From Capitulum mitella (taxonomy: Eukaryota > Arthropoda > Thecostraca > Pollicipedomorpha > Pollicipedidae): DNA of 64,000 nt. Below are positions 31,726 to 42,370 of the stretch, piece after piece. A program made the position numbers and the translations under genes. The number at the start of each line of letters is the position of its first letter. The stretch's first letter is position 1. The stretch lies in NCBI GenBank assembly GCA_030062745.1, contig CP099850.1, positions 1,364,001 to 1,428,000 on the forward strand, in the 5' to 3' direction. The notes under the pieces were generated by a model. That model worked only from the letters and a program-made list of their open reading frames with translations, did no database searches and was not told where the DNA came from.

Positions 31726-32723
31726 GATTTGTATTCTTTCGAGGGGGCCCTGGCCCACCCAATGTTGATTTGCCCCCCCCCCCACGTTAGGCAAAAAGTA
31801 TAGAATAAGGGCATAAAGTGATCACGCGACCTGGACACCAGTCAATATCCCCGAGGGCGTGGGAGTCGCCTAAAACCATTTAACTAAAGGCACTGTGCCA
31901 CGGTACCAACCACGTCCGGTCATTTAGTGCCCGAGTAAATCTCATAACAGAGATGATCACGGTGCTCGAGCACGTTGTGATATTAGCAGTCGGGAGTCCG
32001 AAATACCAATGGTTTTGAAACAGCCGGGTGACTTTATATGGACACAGAGCTGACCAGGGCTAACTCAGAAAGTTGGTCCTCAATATGATCGAAGCACGTT
32101 AGCATGGGCAGCACCCGAACCAATACCGAGCTGGCCACTAGACGATGACAAATTTCGAAACGATGCGACGTTGCTATTGCCAGTGGTACGAACTGGCCGT
32201 GTCGACTCGAGCTATGAGTGCCAGCGGAGCAGAATGCAGATGATGACTTGGAGCGTTGAGTTGAATGATTATTATTACTGATGACTGCCGCTTATTGATG
32301 ACCCACATGTACCTTGACTATCATACAACATAGCTTTCCTTTACGTGTCATGGACCTCAAACGCAGCGAGCCTGTCACAGACGTAGACAGCAAGCTACAT
32401 CATCTCTTATTTACGACGAACAGATTACCACTGCTGGCACCCACACCACACACATCATGGCACATGGGACACTAAGGCTGGCGGACGGGAGGACCGTGCT
32501 AGCATCTGTGGTCTCTTTGGACCGTAAGTACTTTTTCCCGCCCGAAGTCTCTTGCGCGAAGTAACTTGACCGCAAGGGGCGTCCGAAGCATTCGATCTGT
32601 TAAGCGTTGCTGTTTTCCGAGAACGCTTGGATCTGAATGGTGTCTGTGCCTGGATTTGGGCATTCCTGGAAAGCTACAGCTCTCGAGTTTCTGGAAGTGA
32701 AGGCTCTGAGGGGACCGTGTCAG
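31726..32723. other. Intergenic, no recognised gene
   Basis: A C run (31767-31780) lies within otherwise unremarkable DNA. There is no counterpart beside copy 3, so it was inserted here or lost there. Confidence 0.4.
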
Positions 32724-32731
32724 TCGTGACC

Positions 32732-32989
32732 ACTGGCGGATGGGGGGGGGGGCATCTCGGCTTTGCCCCCGGCCGCAAGTGGGGGGGCATGATGGTGCAT
32801 GCCTACTACCCAAAATGCATGACTACCACCACACAGCCAGAGTTTGAAGTCGCTCGACACTCCGAGTACCCGGCCAGCGTCTTCGACCCCCACCCCCTCC
32901 GGCCACTGACTCGCTGACCTGCCGTCAACACAGCAAATTTTTGTTTGTTCCCGCCCCATCCCCGAACCGAGCCGGTGGATCCGCCCCTG
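32732..32989 (-). mobile_element. hAT-like MITE, family F1, third copy (inverted)
   Basis: A 258-bp element reading CACTGGCGGAT at its left and GGTGGATCCGCCCCTG at its right, inverted relative to the other two F1 copies. Flanks GTCGTGAC (32724-32731) and GTCGTGGT (32990-32997) are an 8-bp duplication with two changes. It keeps the family's GCCAGCGTCTTCGACCCCC block (complement of GGTGGAAGACGCTGGC). Confidence 0.8.
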
Positions 32990-32997
32990 GTCGTGGT

Positions 32998-34580
32998 CTA
33001 TTCCATCTCTCGTACCTTAGTGATCAGCACGAGCTGCGCATCTCTGCGCAGATGGGCCACCGCAACAGATTTGGCCTGCTCGGCCAGCGCTGTCAGCTTG
33101 TGTGTGATGTTGTACGGTAGGTCGGCAGTTCTGCCATATTGGCAGGCGGGTGGACGTCGTGATGATCATGTCATCTGGACTGGACGCATGACCAGTCGTT
33201 ATTTTTCGACGCGTGGTCCGTGCCAGCCAGCTCTTCCGCCACTGTAGTGCCAACAGCACCGGACGTGGAGTAGCCGCCGCCGGCGCCGACGGCTAGTGCC
33301 TGAAGCACTGCACGGAGAGGAGTCACATCGCCAACACCGGACGTGGAGGCACCGAGGTCGGTTCTTAACGGTATTGAAAAGGGCTGATACATAGCATGAC
33401 GGGAATGGACCAGACTGTCCCAGACCAGATTGGATTGCATGACGCTGGACCAGACCAGCATAGACCAGACCATTGAGCAGACTGGAGGGGAGACAAAGGT
33501 AACCAAGATGGGACAGGGTGGGGTGTAACAGAATTAGGCAAACAAGAACATACCAGAATAGATCAGACCAGACCAAATCAATCTGGTCTATCCCCTCTTG
33601 TCTTGATCAGCATGTGATCAGTGGTTGGTTGATTGGTTATTGGGGCTTAGGGGCGCACCGACTGCAGGGTCATTCGGCGCCCACATGGGGTTTAAGTGAG
33701 TTTGGACAAGCATCAGGTAACACCAGCAGAAAGCCAATATAAATTGCAAGTCACGAGCAGCAAATACCCCCACTCCAGGCAGCATTAACATGAACCCTAT
33801 GGCACTGCTTGGCAAGAAACAAGGCAAAAATTATTTGCCGCCCCCCCCCCTCATGAAAGTTTCATTGCTGCTGCGGGAAATGCTATACTGGAAAAGATGT
33901 TGGAGATAATAACATTCGTCACAGAACAATCTGACTAGCCGAAATGCAATCTGGTGAAACATGTAGATATTTTTTTCAAGTGGCATAGCCTACTGACAGG
34001 ACCTACAATGCTCCAGGCACAAGAACATAGCTGGACCAGCTTGTTAAGTCTTAATGTGAGTGACATGTTTGCTGCCTGTGAAGATAATTCATTAGTATTT
34101 GAAAAAAGGTCGTCAAAAGATAGTTTAAACACATGAAAAGCAGCATATATTGTTTCTGGACTCAGCAGTATCCAGGCACTCATATCTGATTTCAGACAGA
34201 TTTATGTGCTAGAACACCAAACTTATATGAATGAATGATTAAACAATTCAGAACACCAGTTCTCAAATATACCTTTCCAGTTAAAGGCATGTGCTATTTC
34301 ATATCACTATTCTATCAACAAATGCGGTTAAAACTCAAGTATTTACCCAGTTTCAAGTACACACCCATATAAGAACTAAGATAATCCCAAACGTCAAAGG
34401 AATATAACCAAGTATGTGATTCGGTGTGTGATCAAATACAGGCATCGAAGACCTCGTTCCCCTACGGTCGGACCACGAGAATACACGGAACCCTTTTACA
34501 CAACGATGCACTATTTTCCGCCTCTATTGCGCCATAATGGGATGCAGTGATTTCTGGGTACGCACCCCAAACAACAGAAT
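32998..34580. other. Intergenic with small repeats
   Basis: No gene recognised. CCAACANCACCGGACGTGGAG occurs twice (33250, 33338). AGACCAGACC-type units recur at 33410-33590. The segment 33636-33692 is a ~50-bp repeat found inverted in the two LINE fragments (29697-29750, 58541-58595), with core CGAATGACCCTGCAGTCGGT when read on the minus strand. Confidence 0.4.
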
Positions 34581-34701
34581 ACCAGATTCACAGCGTCAAT
34601 ACAGTGGTGTTGAGCCAAGACCACATCAGTGTTGCAGAACCAGAGGCGGAACACCTCGTCCAAGGTGAACATAGAGTAGTCACTAGGAAAGCGCCATCAG
34701 A
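34581..34701 (-). other. 3' flank of peroxidase copy 2, shared with copy 3
   Basis: Aligns with 59166-59288 (GTGGTGTTGAGCCAA, CACCTCGTCCAAGGT, CACTAGGAAAGCGCCA). Probably 3' UTR. No AATAAA was found close by on the minus strand. Confidence 0.5.
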
Positions 34702-37311
34702 TCAGAAAACGGAAAGATCAACGAAAGGAATGGCCTGCGAGTTGCAGCTCGTCACCTGGTTCTGACCGGCCGTCGTCAGGATGGCGAGGGGCTGCACCTT
34801 CGTGAAGTCGTTTCCGAACCCAGGGCCAAGAGTGTCACACATTATACGTGCCCAGCTGCTCCTCCTGATCTCCCTGAGCTGCGCCTCCGAAAAACTGTGC
34901 GGCATGCCGCCGTTGTCGTAGAAGAAGCGGTCTCCGTAGCGCAAGTCGAAGAACTGCTGCCCGATCAGGCACTGGAAGGTGGGTCCGACCTGGGCGCCCG
35001 GCGCCAGTCGCTCGACCACACCACCGATGAAGAGGTCCACGTCGCGAGGGTGGTCGTACACGGACCGCAGCCGGTCGATCGTGCTCGAGTCCATCAGGCG
35101 GAAGAGGTCACCCCAATGCTGCACTCTTCCGATGTTGCATGCCTCCACCACTTGTGCGTAAGTGGGCGTTCCATGGTCACGACTTCGCTGAGTATTGAGA
35201 GCGAGCAAGTCCAAGCCGAAAACAAAATTGGTGGTGAACAGCTGCTCGTGAATCGCCGTTGCGAAGTTCTGATCGAAGGTCTCCGACCGGCGGGCGACCA
35301 AGGTGCGAGCATGTTCTATGAAGCTCTCTGCCACGACCGTTGGTTCGAAGAAGGTGCTGGTAAGGTTGATCGTGCGGGTCACCTGCCCGTTAGCGTCCAA
35401 CAGGTCGTAAAGGTCGCGGACCATGCTGTGGCCGAACCGGAACGCTGCTGTGGCAAAAGAGTTGGAGATGGTCGGGTCGATGTTGGGGTCGTAGAAGAAT
35501 GAGTATCCCGACGGTAGCGGCAGCAGGCCGTGCGTGTCGGCGTAGTTGAACCCGACGACGACCGGCAGCCACTCGTTGTAGATGATGTGCTGCCACTCGG
35601 CAATCAGGATACGGCGCGCCTCCTGGAACAGCTGCTCGTTATCCCAGCCGGGATGGTTTTGCTTCAGGACGACTGCAATCCTGTTGTGCTCGCGCACAAA
35701 GATGGTGTGCATGATGACGAGACCGCTCTGTTCATTGGCCCGCGTGTCACCGGCCCGGAAGCAGAAGGAGAAGCGGCAGGGTCGATCGGAGATACTCCCA
35801 CCGTCCAGCGGCAGCAGCTGGCCAGCGCTGGTGCGCATCAGACCGTCACTGGGGGAGCGCAGTGCCTCCAGCTCCTCCTCCTGGCTGCCGTACACGTTGG
35901 ACGCGTCCAGGAAGGAGGTGAGCTCGTTGAGCGGCCTCGCCGGGCGGAACTGGCAGTTGGGGTCCGGCGCCGGCAGCGAGCGCACCAGGCTCATGCAGCG
36001 CTGGCCGAAGCGGCTGTAGAACGGATCGAATTGCGGTATGGGGATCGGGATGCACTGCGGGTGACGCGGGGTAGTTGGCAGCGTCTGCCCGTTGTCCAAA
36101 CAGCACTCGATGCCTGCGCCAGTGTTCAGCCGGAACACGAGGGCGTGCGCGAAGTCGTGGTCGACGAACTGACTGAACTGCATCAGCGAGAGCGTGTGGT
36201 CACGCAGCTCGTTGGAAAAGGTGTCCAGCACGCGCTCGGTCACCAGCCGGGCGCCCGGGAGGAAGCCACCGCGGAAGGCCCTGGTGCGGAAGGCGAACAC
36301 GCCGTCGTCGTACGTGTTGGGCAGCAGGCGCTTGAAGCCGGTCAGCGAACGTCCAAGTCGCGGCCGCTGCAGGTTGTTGCACTCGCCGGTGACTGTGCGA
36401 TAGCGGCTGTTGGAGCAGCTGATCGGCGGTTCAGGCGTGCAGCCGGGCACCGCATTCACGCCGGAGACCGGCGCTCCGCCTGCGACCTGGCCGCCACCAA
36501 ACGAGGCAAGGTTCTGAAACGCCTGCACGCTGCCGGGCGCGACGGCCTCCAGGTTAGTGATAGTCGCCAGCGACTGCAGGGCCTGCAAGCCGAGCTCCTG
36601 CGCCTCCTGGGTCGACTGGGCGTTCAAGAAGAACAGCGCCGTCGGACTGTTCGGGTCCGGCGCCTGCCCGCTGGACAGCAGCTGCGACGTCACGCTGCTG
36701 ACGACGGTCGCCGCCTGGCGGCCGGCCGCTTCCGCCTGGCTCAAGACGTTGGACGACTGCGGGCTGACCGCCAGGGCGTCCTGCGTCGCTGACAGCGTCG
36801 TCCCCATCGGCTGCAGACCAGCCAGCGCCGCTCCTCCTCCACCGCCGCCGCCGCCGACGCCGCCAAAATTGCTGCGGCCGGCCAAAGACGACCTGGAGAG
36901 CAGCTGCGTGCCGCCGAAGGTGCAGACGATTCCCAGCGATCCATCAGAGAGCCGACAGCCGTTCATGGAGAGGGCGCTGGGCGTGGCCACCACCGGCGGA
37001 CAGAGCACCAGCGGTATGCAGGGACCGCCGTTTGGCGTGCGTGTCGGAGGGGGCAGGTAAGTGAGATCGACGTGGACGCTCGTTCCGGACACCCCCAAGC
37101 CGGACGGGGCGCTTTGGTAGCCGCCTCCGACGGGCCCGGGAAAGTGGACAGGACCCAGCTGCGGACAGCAGAGGCCGACGCCGCCGTGCGGCAGACGGCA
37201 CTGCAGCAGGTGGCCGGCTCTCAGCGCCTGCGGACAGGAGGCCGCCGTGCTGCAGTAGCACTGACCTTCCGCCAGCGGAATGGCCGCGCAAAGCGCAGCT
37301 GCGCTCCATAT
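34702..37311 (-). CDS. Animal haem peroxidase, copy 2, with two CLIP-like cysteine modules; start codon uncertain
   Basis: Reads 869 residues from the conserved splice acceptor (CAG at 37314-37312) to the stop. The first codon is ATA, where copies 1 and 3 have ATG nearby, so either the start was lost, or an upstream exon supplies it, or the in-frame ATG at 37401 is used with the intron retained. Residues 2-16 (WSAAALCAAIPLAEG) resemble a signal peptide core. Cys18, 20, 26, 38, 48 and 49 form a six-cysteine CLIP-like module; Cys98, 104, 118 and 129 form a second, incomplete one. A glycine run and a helical-looking Ala/Gln/Ser linker follow. The catalytic domain has the DHD motif with distal His385, TSFLDAS, REHNR, FRFGHSM and NTQRSRDHG. 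Differences from copy 1 in this domain are few and none hits a catalytic residue. Family certain; whether it is expressed is not. Confidence 0.85.
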   Translation of the reverse strand: MWSAAALCAAIPLAEGQCYCSTAASCPQALRAGHLLQCRLPHGGVGLCCPQLGPVHFPGPVGGGYQSAPSGLGVSGTSVHVDLTYLPPPTRTPNGGPCIPLVLCPPVVATPSALSMNGCRLSDGSLGIVCTFGGTQLLSRSSLAGRSNFGGVGGGGGGGGAALAGLQPMGTTLSATQDALAVSPQSSNVLSQAEAAGRQAATVVSSVTSQLLSSGQAPDPNSPTALFFLNAQSTQEAQELGLQALQSLATITNLEAVAPGSVQAFQNLASFGGGQVAGGAPVSGVNAVPGCTPEPPISCSNSRYRTVTGECNNLQRPRLGRSLTGFKRLLPNTYDDGVFAFRTRAFRGGFLPGARLVTERVLDTFSNELRDHTLSLMQFSQFVDHDFAHALVFRLNTGAGIECCLDNGQTLPTTPRHPQCIPIPIPQFDPFYSRFGQRCMSLVRSLPAPDPNCQFRPARPLNELTSFLDASNVYGSQEEELEALRSPSDGLMRTSAGQLLPLDGGSISDRPCRFSFCFRAGDTRANEQSGLVIMHTIFVREHNRIAVVLKQNHPGWDNEQLFQEARRILIAEWQHIIYNEWLPVVVGFNYADTHGLLPLPSGYSFFYDPNIDPTISNSFATAAFRFGHSMVRDLYDLLDANGQVTRTINLTSTFFEPTVVAESFIEHARTLVARRSETFDQNFATAIHEQLFTTNFVFGLDLLALNTQRSRDHGTPTYAQVVEACNIGRVQHWGDLFRLMDSSTIDRLRSVYDHPRDVDLFIGGVVERLAPGAQVGPTFQCLIGQQFFDLRYGDRFFYDNGGMPHSFSEAQLREIRRSSWARIMCDTLGPGFGNDFTKVQPLAILTTAGQNQVTSCNSQAIPFVDLSVF

Positions 37312-38690
37312 CTGAAACACAGGGAGGCAGGGGTCGATTTGCGTACGCACGACTAGATCGTTATAGTTGTGCGCGCTGAAAACCGCATCATTCCATGCCA
37401 TTTGTGGGACCCTCGTTTAACTTAAATTGAGCTTTGTTACATTATGGTACCATTTTTCCGAGCAAATTCCACACAGAAAAACAAAGAACAAAAAAGCCAA
37501 CTTCAGCAGCAAAGCGATTGATACTAAATGGGCGTAAAAATTAAGTAAAAACGATACATAAAAACATACAAAACGATACAAAACATAAACGCCAAGACAC
37601 TGAAAGCGTCATCCCAAGGCATATTAAACATAAGAACGTCAAACACCTCGCGATAAAAAAAGCTTGCCGATTCCTAAAATGATAGGCACCTGCTTCTTCT
37701 GATTTGTGAATGTCATGGAAGATTGAAGTGGCAGCGTACGATATTGGAAACAATAAGCATAAAAAATTCAAGGCCAGAATTACAAGCATAAAACCCGTTT
37801 TTATGAATTTTCCTAACTAGTCCACAATTAAGCAGCAAATTTACCACACACAAACCGAACTATAAAAATCACATCAGTTTCCCCGCTTCAAGAAAGATGG
37901 AAATCCCGTAGATGGCCCCTATCAAATGGCAAATCAGATATCAAATGGCCTCTATCCTGATGTCCGAAATAATGGCTGTGAGACATCCCATAACTGTGGA
38001 TACCATACCCGTTTCATATACACTCCGGGACGTCATTTTGACCGGAGGTCGTGACGTTCACCAAAACATGAATTCCTGAATGGATTTCATGTAGTTTTGG
38101 CTCATGCTGGTTTTTCGAAATAGTGGCACGATGGTATTTTTTTTCTCTACAAAATATTGTAGTTATGCTTTATGGACCGAAAATTCCACGCTACTCATAG
38201 ATGGTATAGATCACTGGCAGCCTTTGTAACAATGAAGATATATTACGTGGGACTGTATCAATAATATCCTTTTTCCGGATGACAGCGAACTGTCAACTCC
38301 ATTTGAAATCCCAACTTGAAAACGTCATTCTGGCCAACTGCACGGGTAGCAGAGCATAACACGGACCGGATATCCGTGTGAATATCCACATGGGACTAGA
38401 TAACGTAGTTAACTGGACAATCTTTTGAGAATTCCGTGGATTGGATACGGTTCACCTCTGAACTCACGAATTTCTGTCACAAGAAACGGCGACTTAAATG
38501 TAAACAACTTACAGCATATCTGCATAAAAAGCGTTTTTGTCTCTGTCGGCAAGGGTTAGATAAGTTCCAACTTCCAGACATGGCTAAATTCTCAAAGCTA
38601 CAGCAGAAAAGGATATGGTACTTGCCATTTGTTCAACCACCGACAAAAATATTTACGATGGAGGCAGTTGCGATGCAAAAAAAAGAACCA
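37312..38690 (-). promoter_or_regulatory. Conserved upstream block of peroxidase copy 2
   Basis: The inverted counterpart of 8216-9550, including the splice acceptor TGTGTTTCAG (37321-37312 on the minus strand) and the leader or intron sequence before it. Alignment with copy 1 runs to about 38690 and then stops abruptly at repeat R1, whose end is at 38701. Any promoter and 5' exon should lie in this block, but I cannot place them. Confidence 0.55.
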
Positions 38691-38700
38691 TGACTTTTGA

Positions 38701-39345
38701 ATAGTTTACCTTGGTGGGACTCCAGCAAATAATACAAAATCACCGAACAGATTGCGCAAATGATTCCGTTATTTGTTTATGTCATGGAACCAGGGAAATG
38801 TCAAAATTCTGGTGAAAAATGCATTCAACACCATGAGGTCATATAAAGGAGTGACACCAGACACGCAACGACGTGACGTCATGCCTCCAGGATTTACGGT
38901 GAACCAAATATAGGCCAGCGACGCGCTGCAATGACAATTCATATGCTGAGTGTGAAGTGGCAGTTCGTCGTTCGGTGGTCTGAAGAGAATAATTGTGCTG
39001 CTCATCTGTCACGTCACGCTGGCAAATACTCACGAAAAAACGGTCCCCGCGGCACCACACCCGCAACATCTCAGCCGCGTGACTTGGGACTCAGGCCGCC
39101 ATTATTCCCACGAGTGGCAACCACTGGCAACCGAAACGAAGTCAACGCCCGAGGATGGCCGAGGTCGGCCGACTCGCACTCCCCCAAATCTCGCGCTCCC
39201 CTCCAAAATCATTGACATAATTTATTCTAGCATCGTAGAGGAAAACAAATGAGCTTTGGATCATGTAGTTTCTACATCTAAGCTACAATTCCCGGTATCT
39301 CAGTTCAAAATCCCATACAGAGGTGAGCAGCTCACTATCATTTTC
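38701..39345 (-). repeat. Repeat R1, uninterrupted copy
   Basis: About 645 bp, inverted relative to 14661-15799 and 1-173. It contains, read on the minus strand, ATTGTAGCTTAGATGTAGAA, a GGACCGTTTTTTCGTGAGTA block and the right end AAGGTAAACTAT. It lacks the 458-bp insertion present in the 14661 copy. It abuts the end of the duplicated peroxidase upstream block. No coding content. Confidence 0.65.
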
Positions 39346-41040
39346 TCTCATTTAAACAACATAATAACTAAGCTAAATGTCTAAAAAGCATTTAATAACC
39401 ATTCTCCAAGACATTTAACAGAATAAGAGAAACATCCTAGAAATTGGTATGGCTTATATTGCGTCACAAAGGAGTTGTTTCAGTTGCGCATCTTCATTTC
39501 AGTAAAAAAAAGATAAAATTATGGGCGATAAATCGCACGATCATTTCCGTATTATATTTCATTTTGCGTCGTAGAGATGTCCCAGGCCGAAAACGATTGA
39601 ATTGAGGCAGAGCACGGATTCGTGTGCGAAGCAAAATACAAGCATGTTTGATTGGTTCTTATCGGGACAGAGTTCATGGTTTTAATTCAAGCTATGTAGT
39701 TTTCTTGACTGGGGGCGAAAAGTGTTCTGGCAAGGGGAGGGGCGCCGGCTGCTTTTCGAGCCATTTCTTTCCATGCAGCGCCATAGGGCTAATGTTAAAC
39801 TTCGCCGGGGTCAGGGGCACGGTGTCACGGTGCCTCCCGTTCCGCCGTCTATGGCTTCTGTACGCGTTTTAGAAAGATTCACGTATTATAACGATCACAT
39901 TATGGCACATATGGACGACGAATACTTCTTTTTGCCTTAACTGCTCGATGACGAACCACGATGCGCCACGAAAATACGGAGTTGCCCAGGCTTGTTGCCG
40001 CCTGGTGCAATGATTATGGGTAGCAGGACAACTTCAGTACGTTTCAAGATGTTTATCGAATGTCCCGAAGACGATCCAACGTAAGATTTTAAATGTTGTG
40101 GGCAAGTCAATGGACCACCAGCCTTCCTAGTTGGGTAAGCCGTTGAAACCAGCGAACCCATCAACTTTCCCGTCCAGGTAAAGCACAGTACGGGCGCGTT
40201 TTACGGCCCTATCGTCGCCGTAACACCGGTAACGGCACGGCGTGTCCCAAGTAGACACTTCCAGTTCAATGAAACACTGTTTGGCAACCTTTTGTTTCCA
40301 TGATTTTCCGGTTTTGACCGCAGCTTATCACTGCTGACTTTATTGTGACGCAACATACCTTGGAGCGTGAGCGGGTCTTGCCGTCCCAAATCACATTGTT
40401 TATCATCACTGCTCCCCAAAAATTCTTCCTAGGCTTCTTTGTAGGAGCGCCGCCTACTGACAGGACGGCGTCCCAGCGCGCCGCCTGCGCGCGTGCGGGG
40501 CTTACCCATAGCGTCCACATGGCGCCGCTTCCCGGCCTGGAAACGGTGTCCGTTGCCGACCTCCACCGCCGGCCGCTGCCGCCTCTATCCCGGCCAAGCA
40601 CAGAACGCCGCTTTTATAGGGTGGCACCGGCTGGCCGATTTGCCGGCTGGCCGCAGATGGGGATTGCCGTGCAACTCCCTCGTATCAGACAACCGCAAGC
40701 CGGCGCAGCGCTCAGACAAGCAGACCGAGCACGGCGGCACAGTCTACCCCTAGCGGCGGGACTAGTACTGATTGTCTGAATCCGAAAATCGATTTTCCCA
40801 AGATTTTCCGATTTCCGAATGAGAAATAAGTTTAACATAGCACTTATTTTCTTAAAAATTGGACTTTACCTCAGTTGCCTGGAGTTAAAAACGACGCTTT
40901 TGAGGTGACGTATATTAATGTTTTAAGATCAAAAAAGGTCATCTGGGGTCATTGACCTTGTTTGACCTTTAACAGACTATTGACTTCTCCCAAGTGACCT
41001 GTTCGCTTGTGAATGACCATTCTGAAACGATTTCATGCTC
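39346..41040. other. Intergenic, no recognised gene
   Basis: GC-rich frames at 40345-40780 show no recognisable domain. At 40905-41010 a cluster of TGACCT/AGGTCA-like hexamers (GGGGTCATTGACC, TTTGACCTTT) resembles the interior of the TTAA families and may be a fragment. Block 39700-39830 shares a CGCCATAGGGCTAATGTTAA segment with the complement of 33780-33810. Confidence 0.4.
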
Positions 41041-42370
41041 GTCATCTGCCGTTTATCATCATCATCATCATCATCACGTATTTCGCTCAGCCTCCATGTA
41101 ATGGTTTTTCAGGCCGCGTGTCATACATTGAATCGCAGCATAGATACAGGGCCACAGTGAGAGCAAACAGTCAAAACGTACGCACATGGTTAAGAACAGG
41201 CTACCGCTCATCTAAACACCCCAGCCACGGCCGCACCGCCCTCCGGCAACCGCCAGCGCTCACCGACTCCCTAAAATCAGCTGGGGCCCGAGTCCACACG
41301 GCAGCCGCCCGGTAGGTGAAACGCCTACGGGGCAGCTCCATGCGAACGAGGGGCGGCTGCAGAAGGCCGGCCCGAACCCCGCGGGTGCCGCGGGCCGCCA
41401 CGTCACTCCGGTGCACCGCCTGATACCGTAGTGTCGGGGACGCGCGGGTGGCGCAGCGCCCGGTACATCATGGCAATGTCACGTTCGGGAACTGGGTCAT
41501 CAATGGTCGGCCAGCTAAGTTGTTGCAAAAGCGGTGACACATGATTTCGTCTTTTTGAGCAGAGCACAATGCGAGCACAGTGGTTCAAAATCTTTTGCAG
41601 CCGGTGGCGTAGCGTTGCTTCACACCCGCCTTACACAGTCATACAGTACAAAATATGAGGCAACACTAACGCTTCAAAATGAAACTTTTTGACTTCCGCT
41701 GGTAAACGGTGAGATAGTTTAGATATGTCACTGATTGTTGCTTAACAACGGCGCATTACCATAAACACGAGCGAGGCCCACGTCAGATTACAGTCAACAA
41801 TCATGCCCAAAACCTTAACAGCTGATGATGGGTTTATAACGGCGCGCCCACATTTCACAGTAAACCTGTATTTGAGCGTCGCTGCCTCGTCTCGTTTTAT
41901 GTGGGCTGATGCACAGACTGTTCTCCGCAAACCGCACGCTCGCCATCTTCAAACTTTCCTCAACGCGTGACGGAAGGCTGGGTAAGTCTTTGGCATTACA
42001 GCGGCGAATGTACTGAGTGTCGTCAGCGTACATAACAATCTTACAGTCTGTCATGTAAGAAAGCAAGTCATTGGTAAATGAAAGAAACAAAATGGTTTCG
42101 CGCAGCGATCCCTGGATCACACCGTGAGTGACCGGCGCGTTCGTGAATCCTCCCCGGACGCGCTGAGAACGACCGGCAAACCAGCATTCAAACCAATGAA
42201 TGGCTGAACCGTGCCAACCTCATTTTCCTACCACACGGGTGTGTTTAACAGAATCAAAAGCCTCAGAGGTGTCAACTGTCGTAAGCATGGAATGTGGCCC
42301 AGAACCCATGTTAAGTACTAAATGGCTGATGACATCGAGCATTGTCGACTCTGTAGAGTGTCCAGGTTAG
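41041..42370 (-). mobile_element. CR1/L2/jockey-like LINE, 5'-truncated, with (ATG)n-type tail
   Basis: Minus-strand translations show reverse transcriptase motifs in order: DTSEAFDSV (near 42270-42240), WFECWFAGRSQRV, GVIQGSLRETI (near 42120), the catalytic YADDTQ (near 42035-42018) and SVKVLGMIVD (near 41825-41795). A C-terminal region follows, with LQKILNHCARIVL and PLLQQLSWPTIDD (41600-41490). The element ends at a trinucleotide run at 41055-41076 (CATCATCATC on the plus strand), a typical LINE tail. Frame changes and stops interrupt it, and the N-terminal endonuclease is missing, so it is dead. The fingers of the polymerase (before DTSEAFDSV) are not seen. Confidence 0.75.

Noticed and set aside
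35530-36792. 420-residue open frame on the plus strand opposite peroxidase copy 2, with shorter versions opposite copies 1 and 3
   Set aside because: It is antisense to a well-supported peroxidase exon, is Arg/Val/Ala-rich as expected from GC-rich third positions, and has no recognisable domain. The conserved protein is on the other strand.
40345-40779. 144-residue GC-rich frame
   Set aside because: No domain, start context or conservation; overlapping frames of similar length occur in the same GC-rich patch.
41050-41080. (ATC)n run considered as an independent microsatellite
   Set aside because: It lies exactly at the 3' end of the minus-strand LINE fragment and is better explained as that element's tail.
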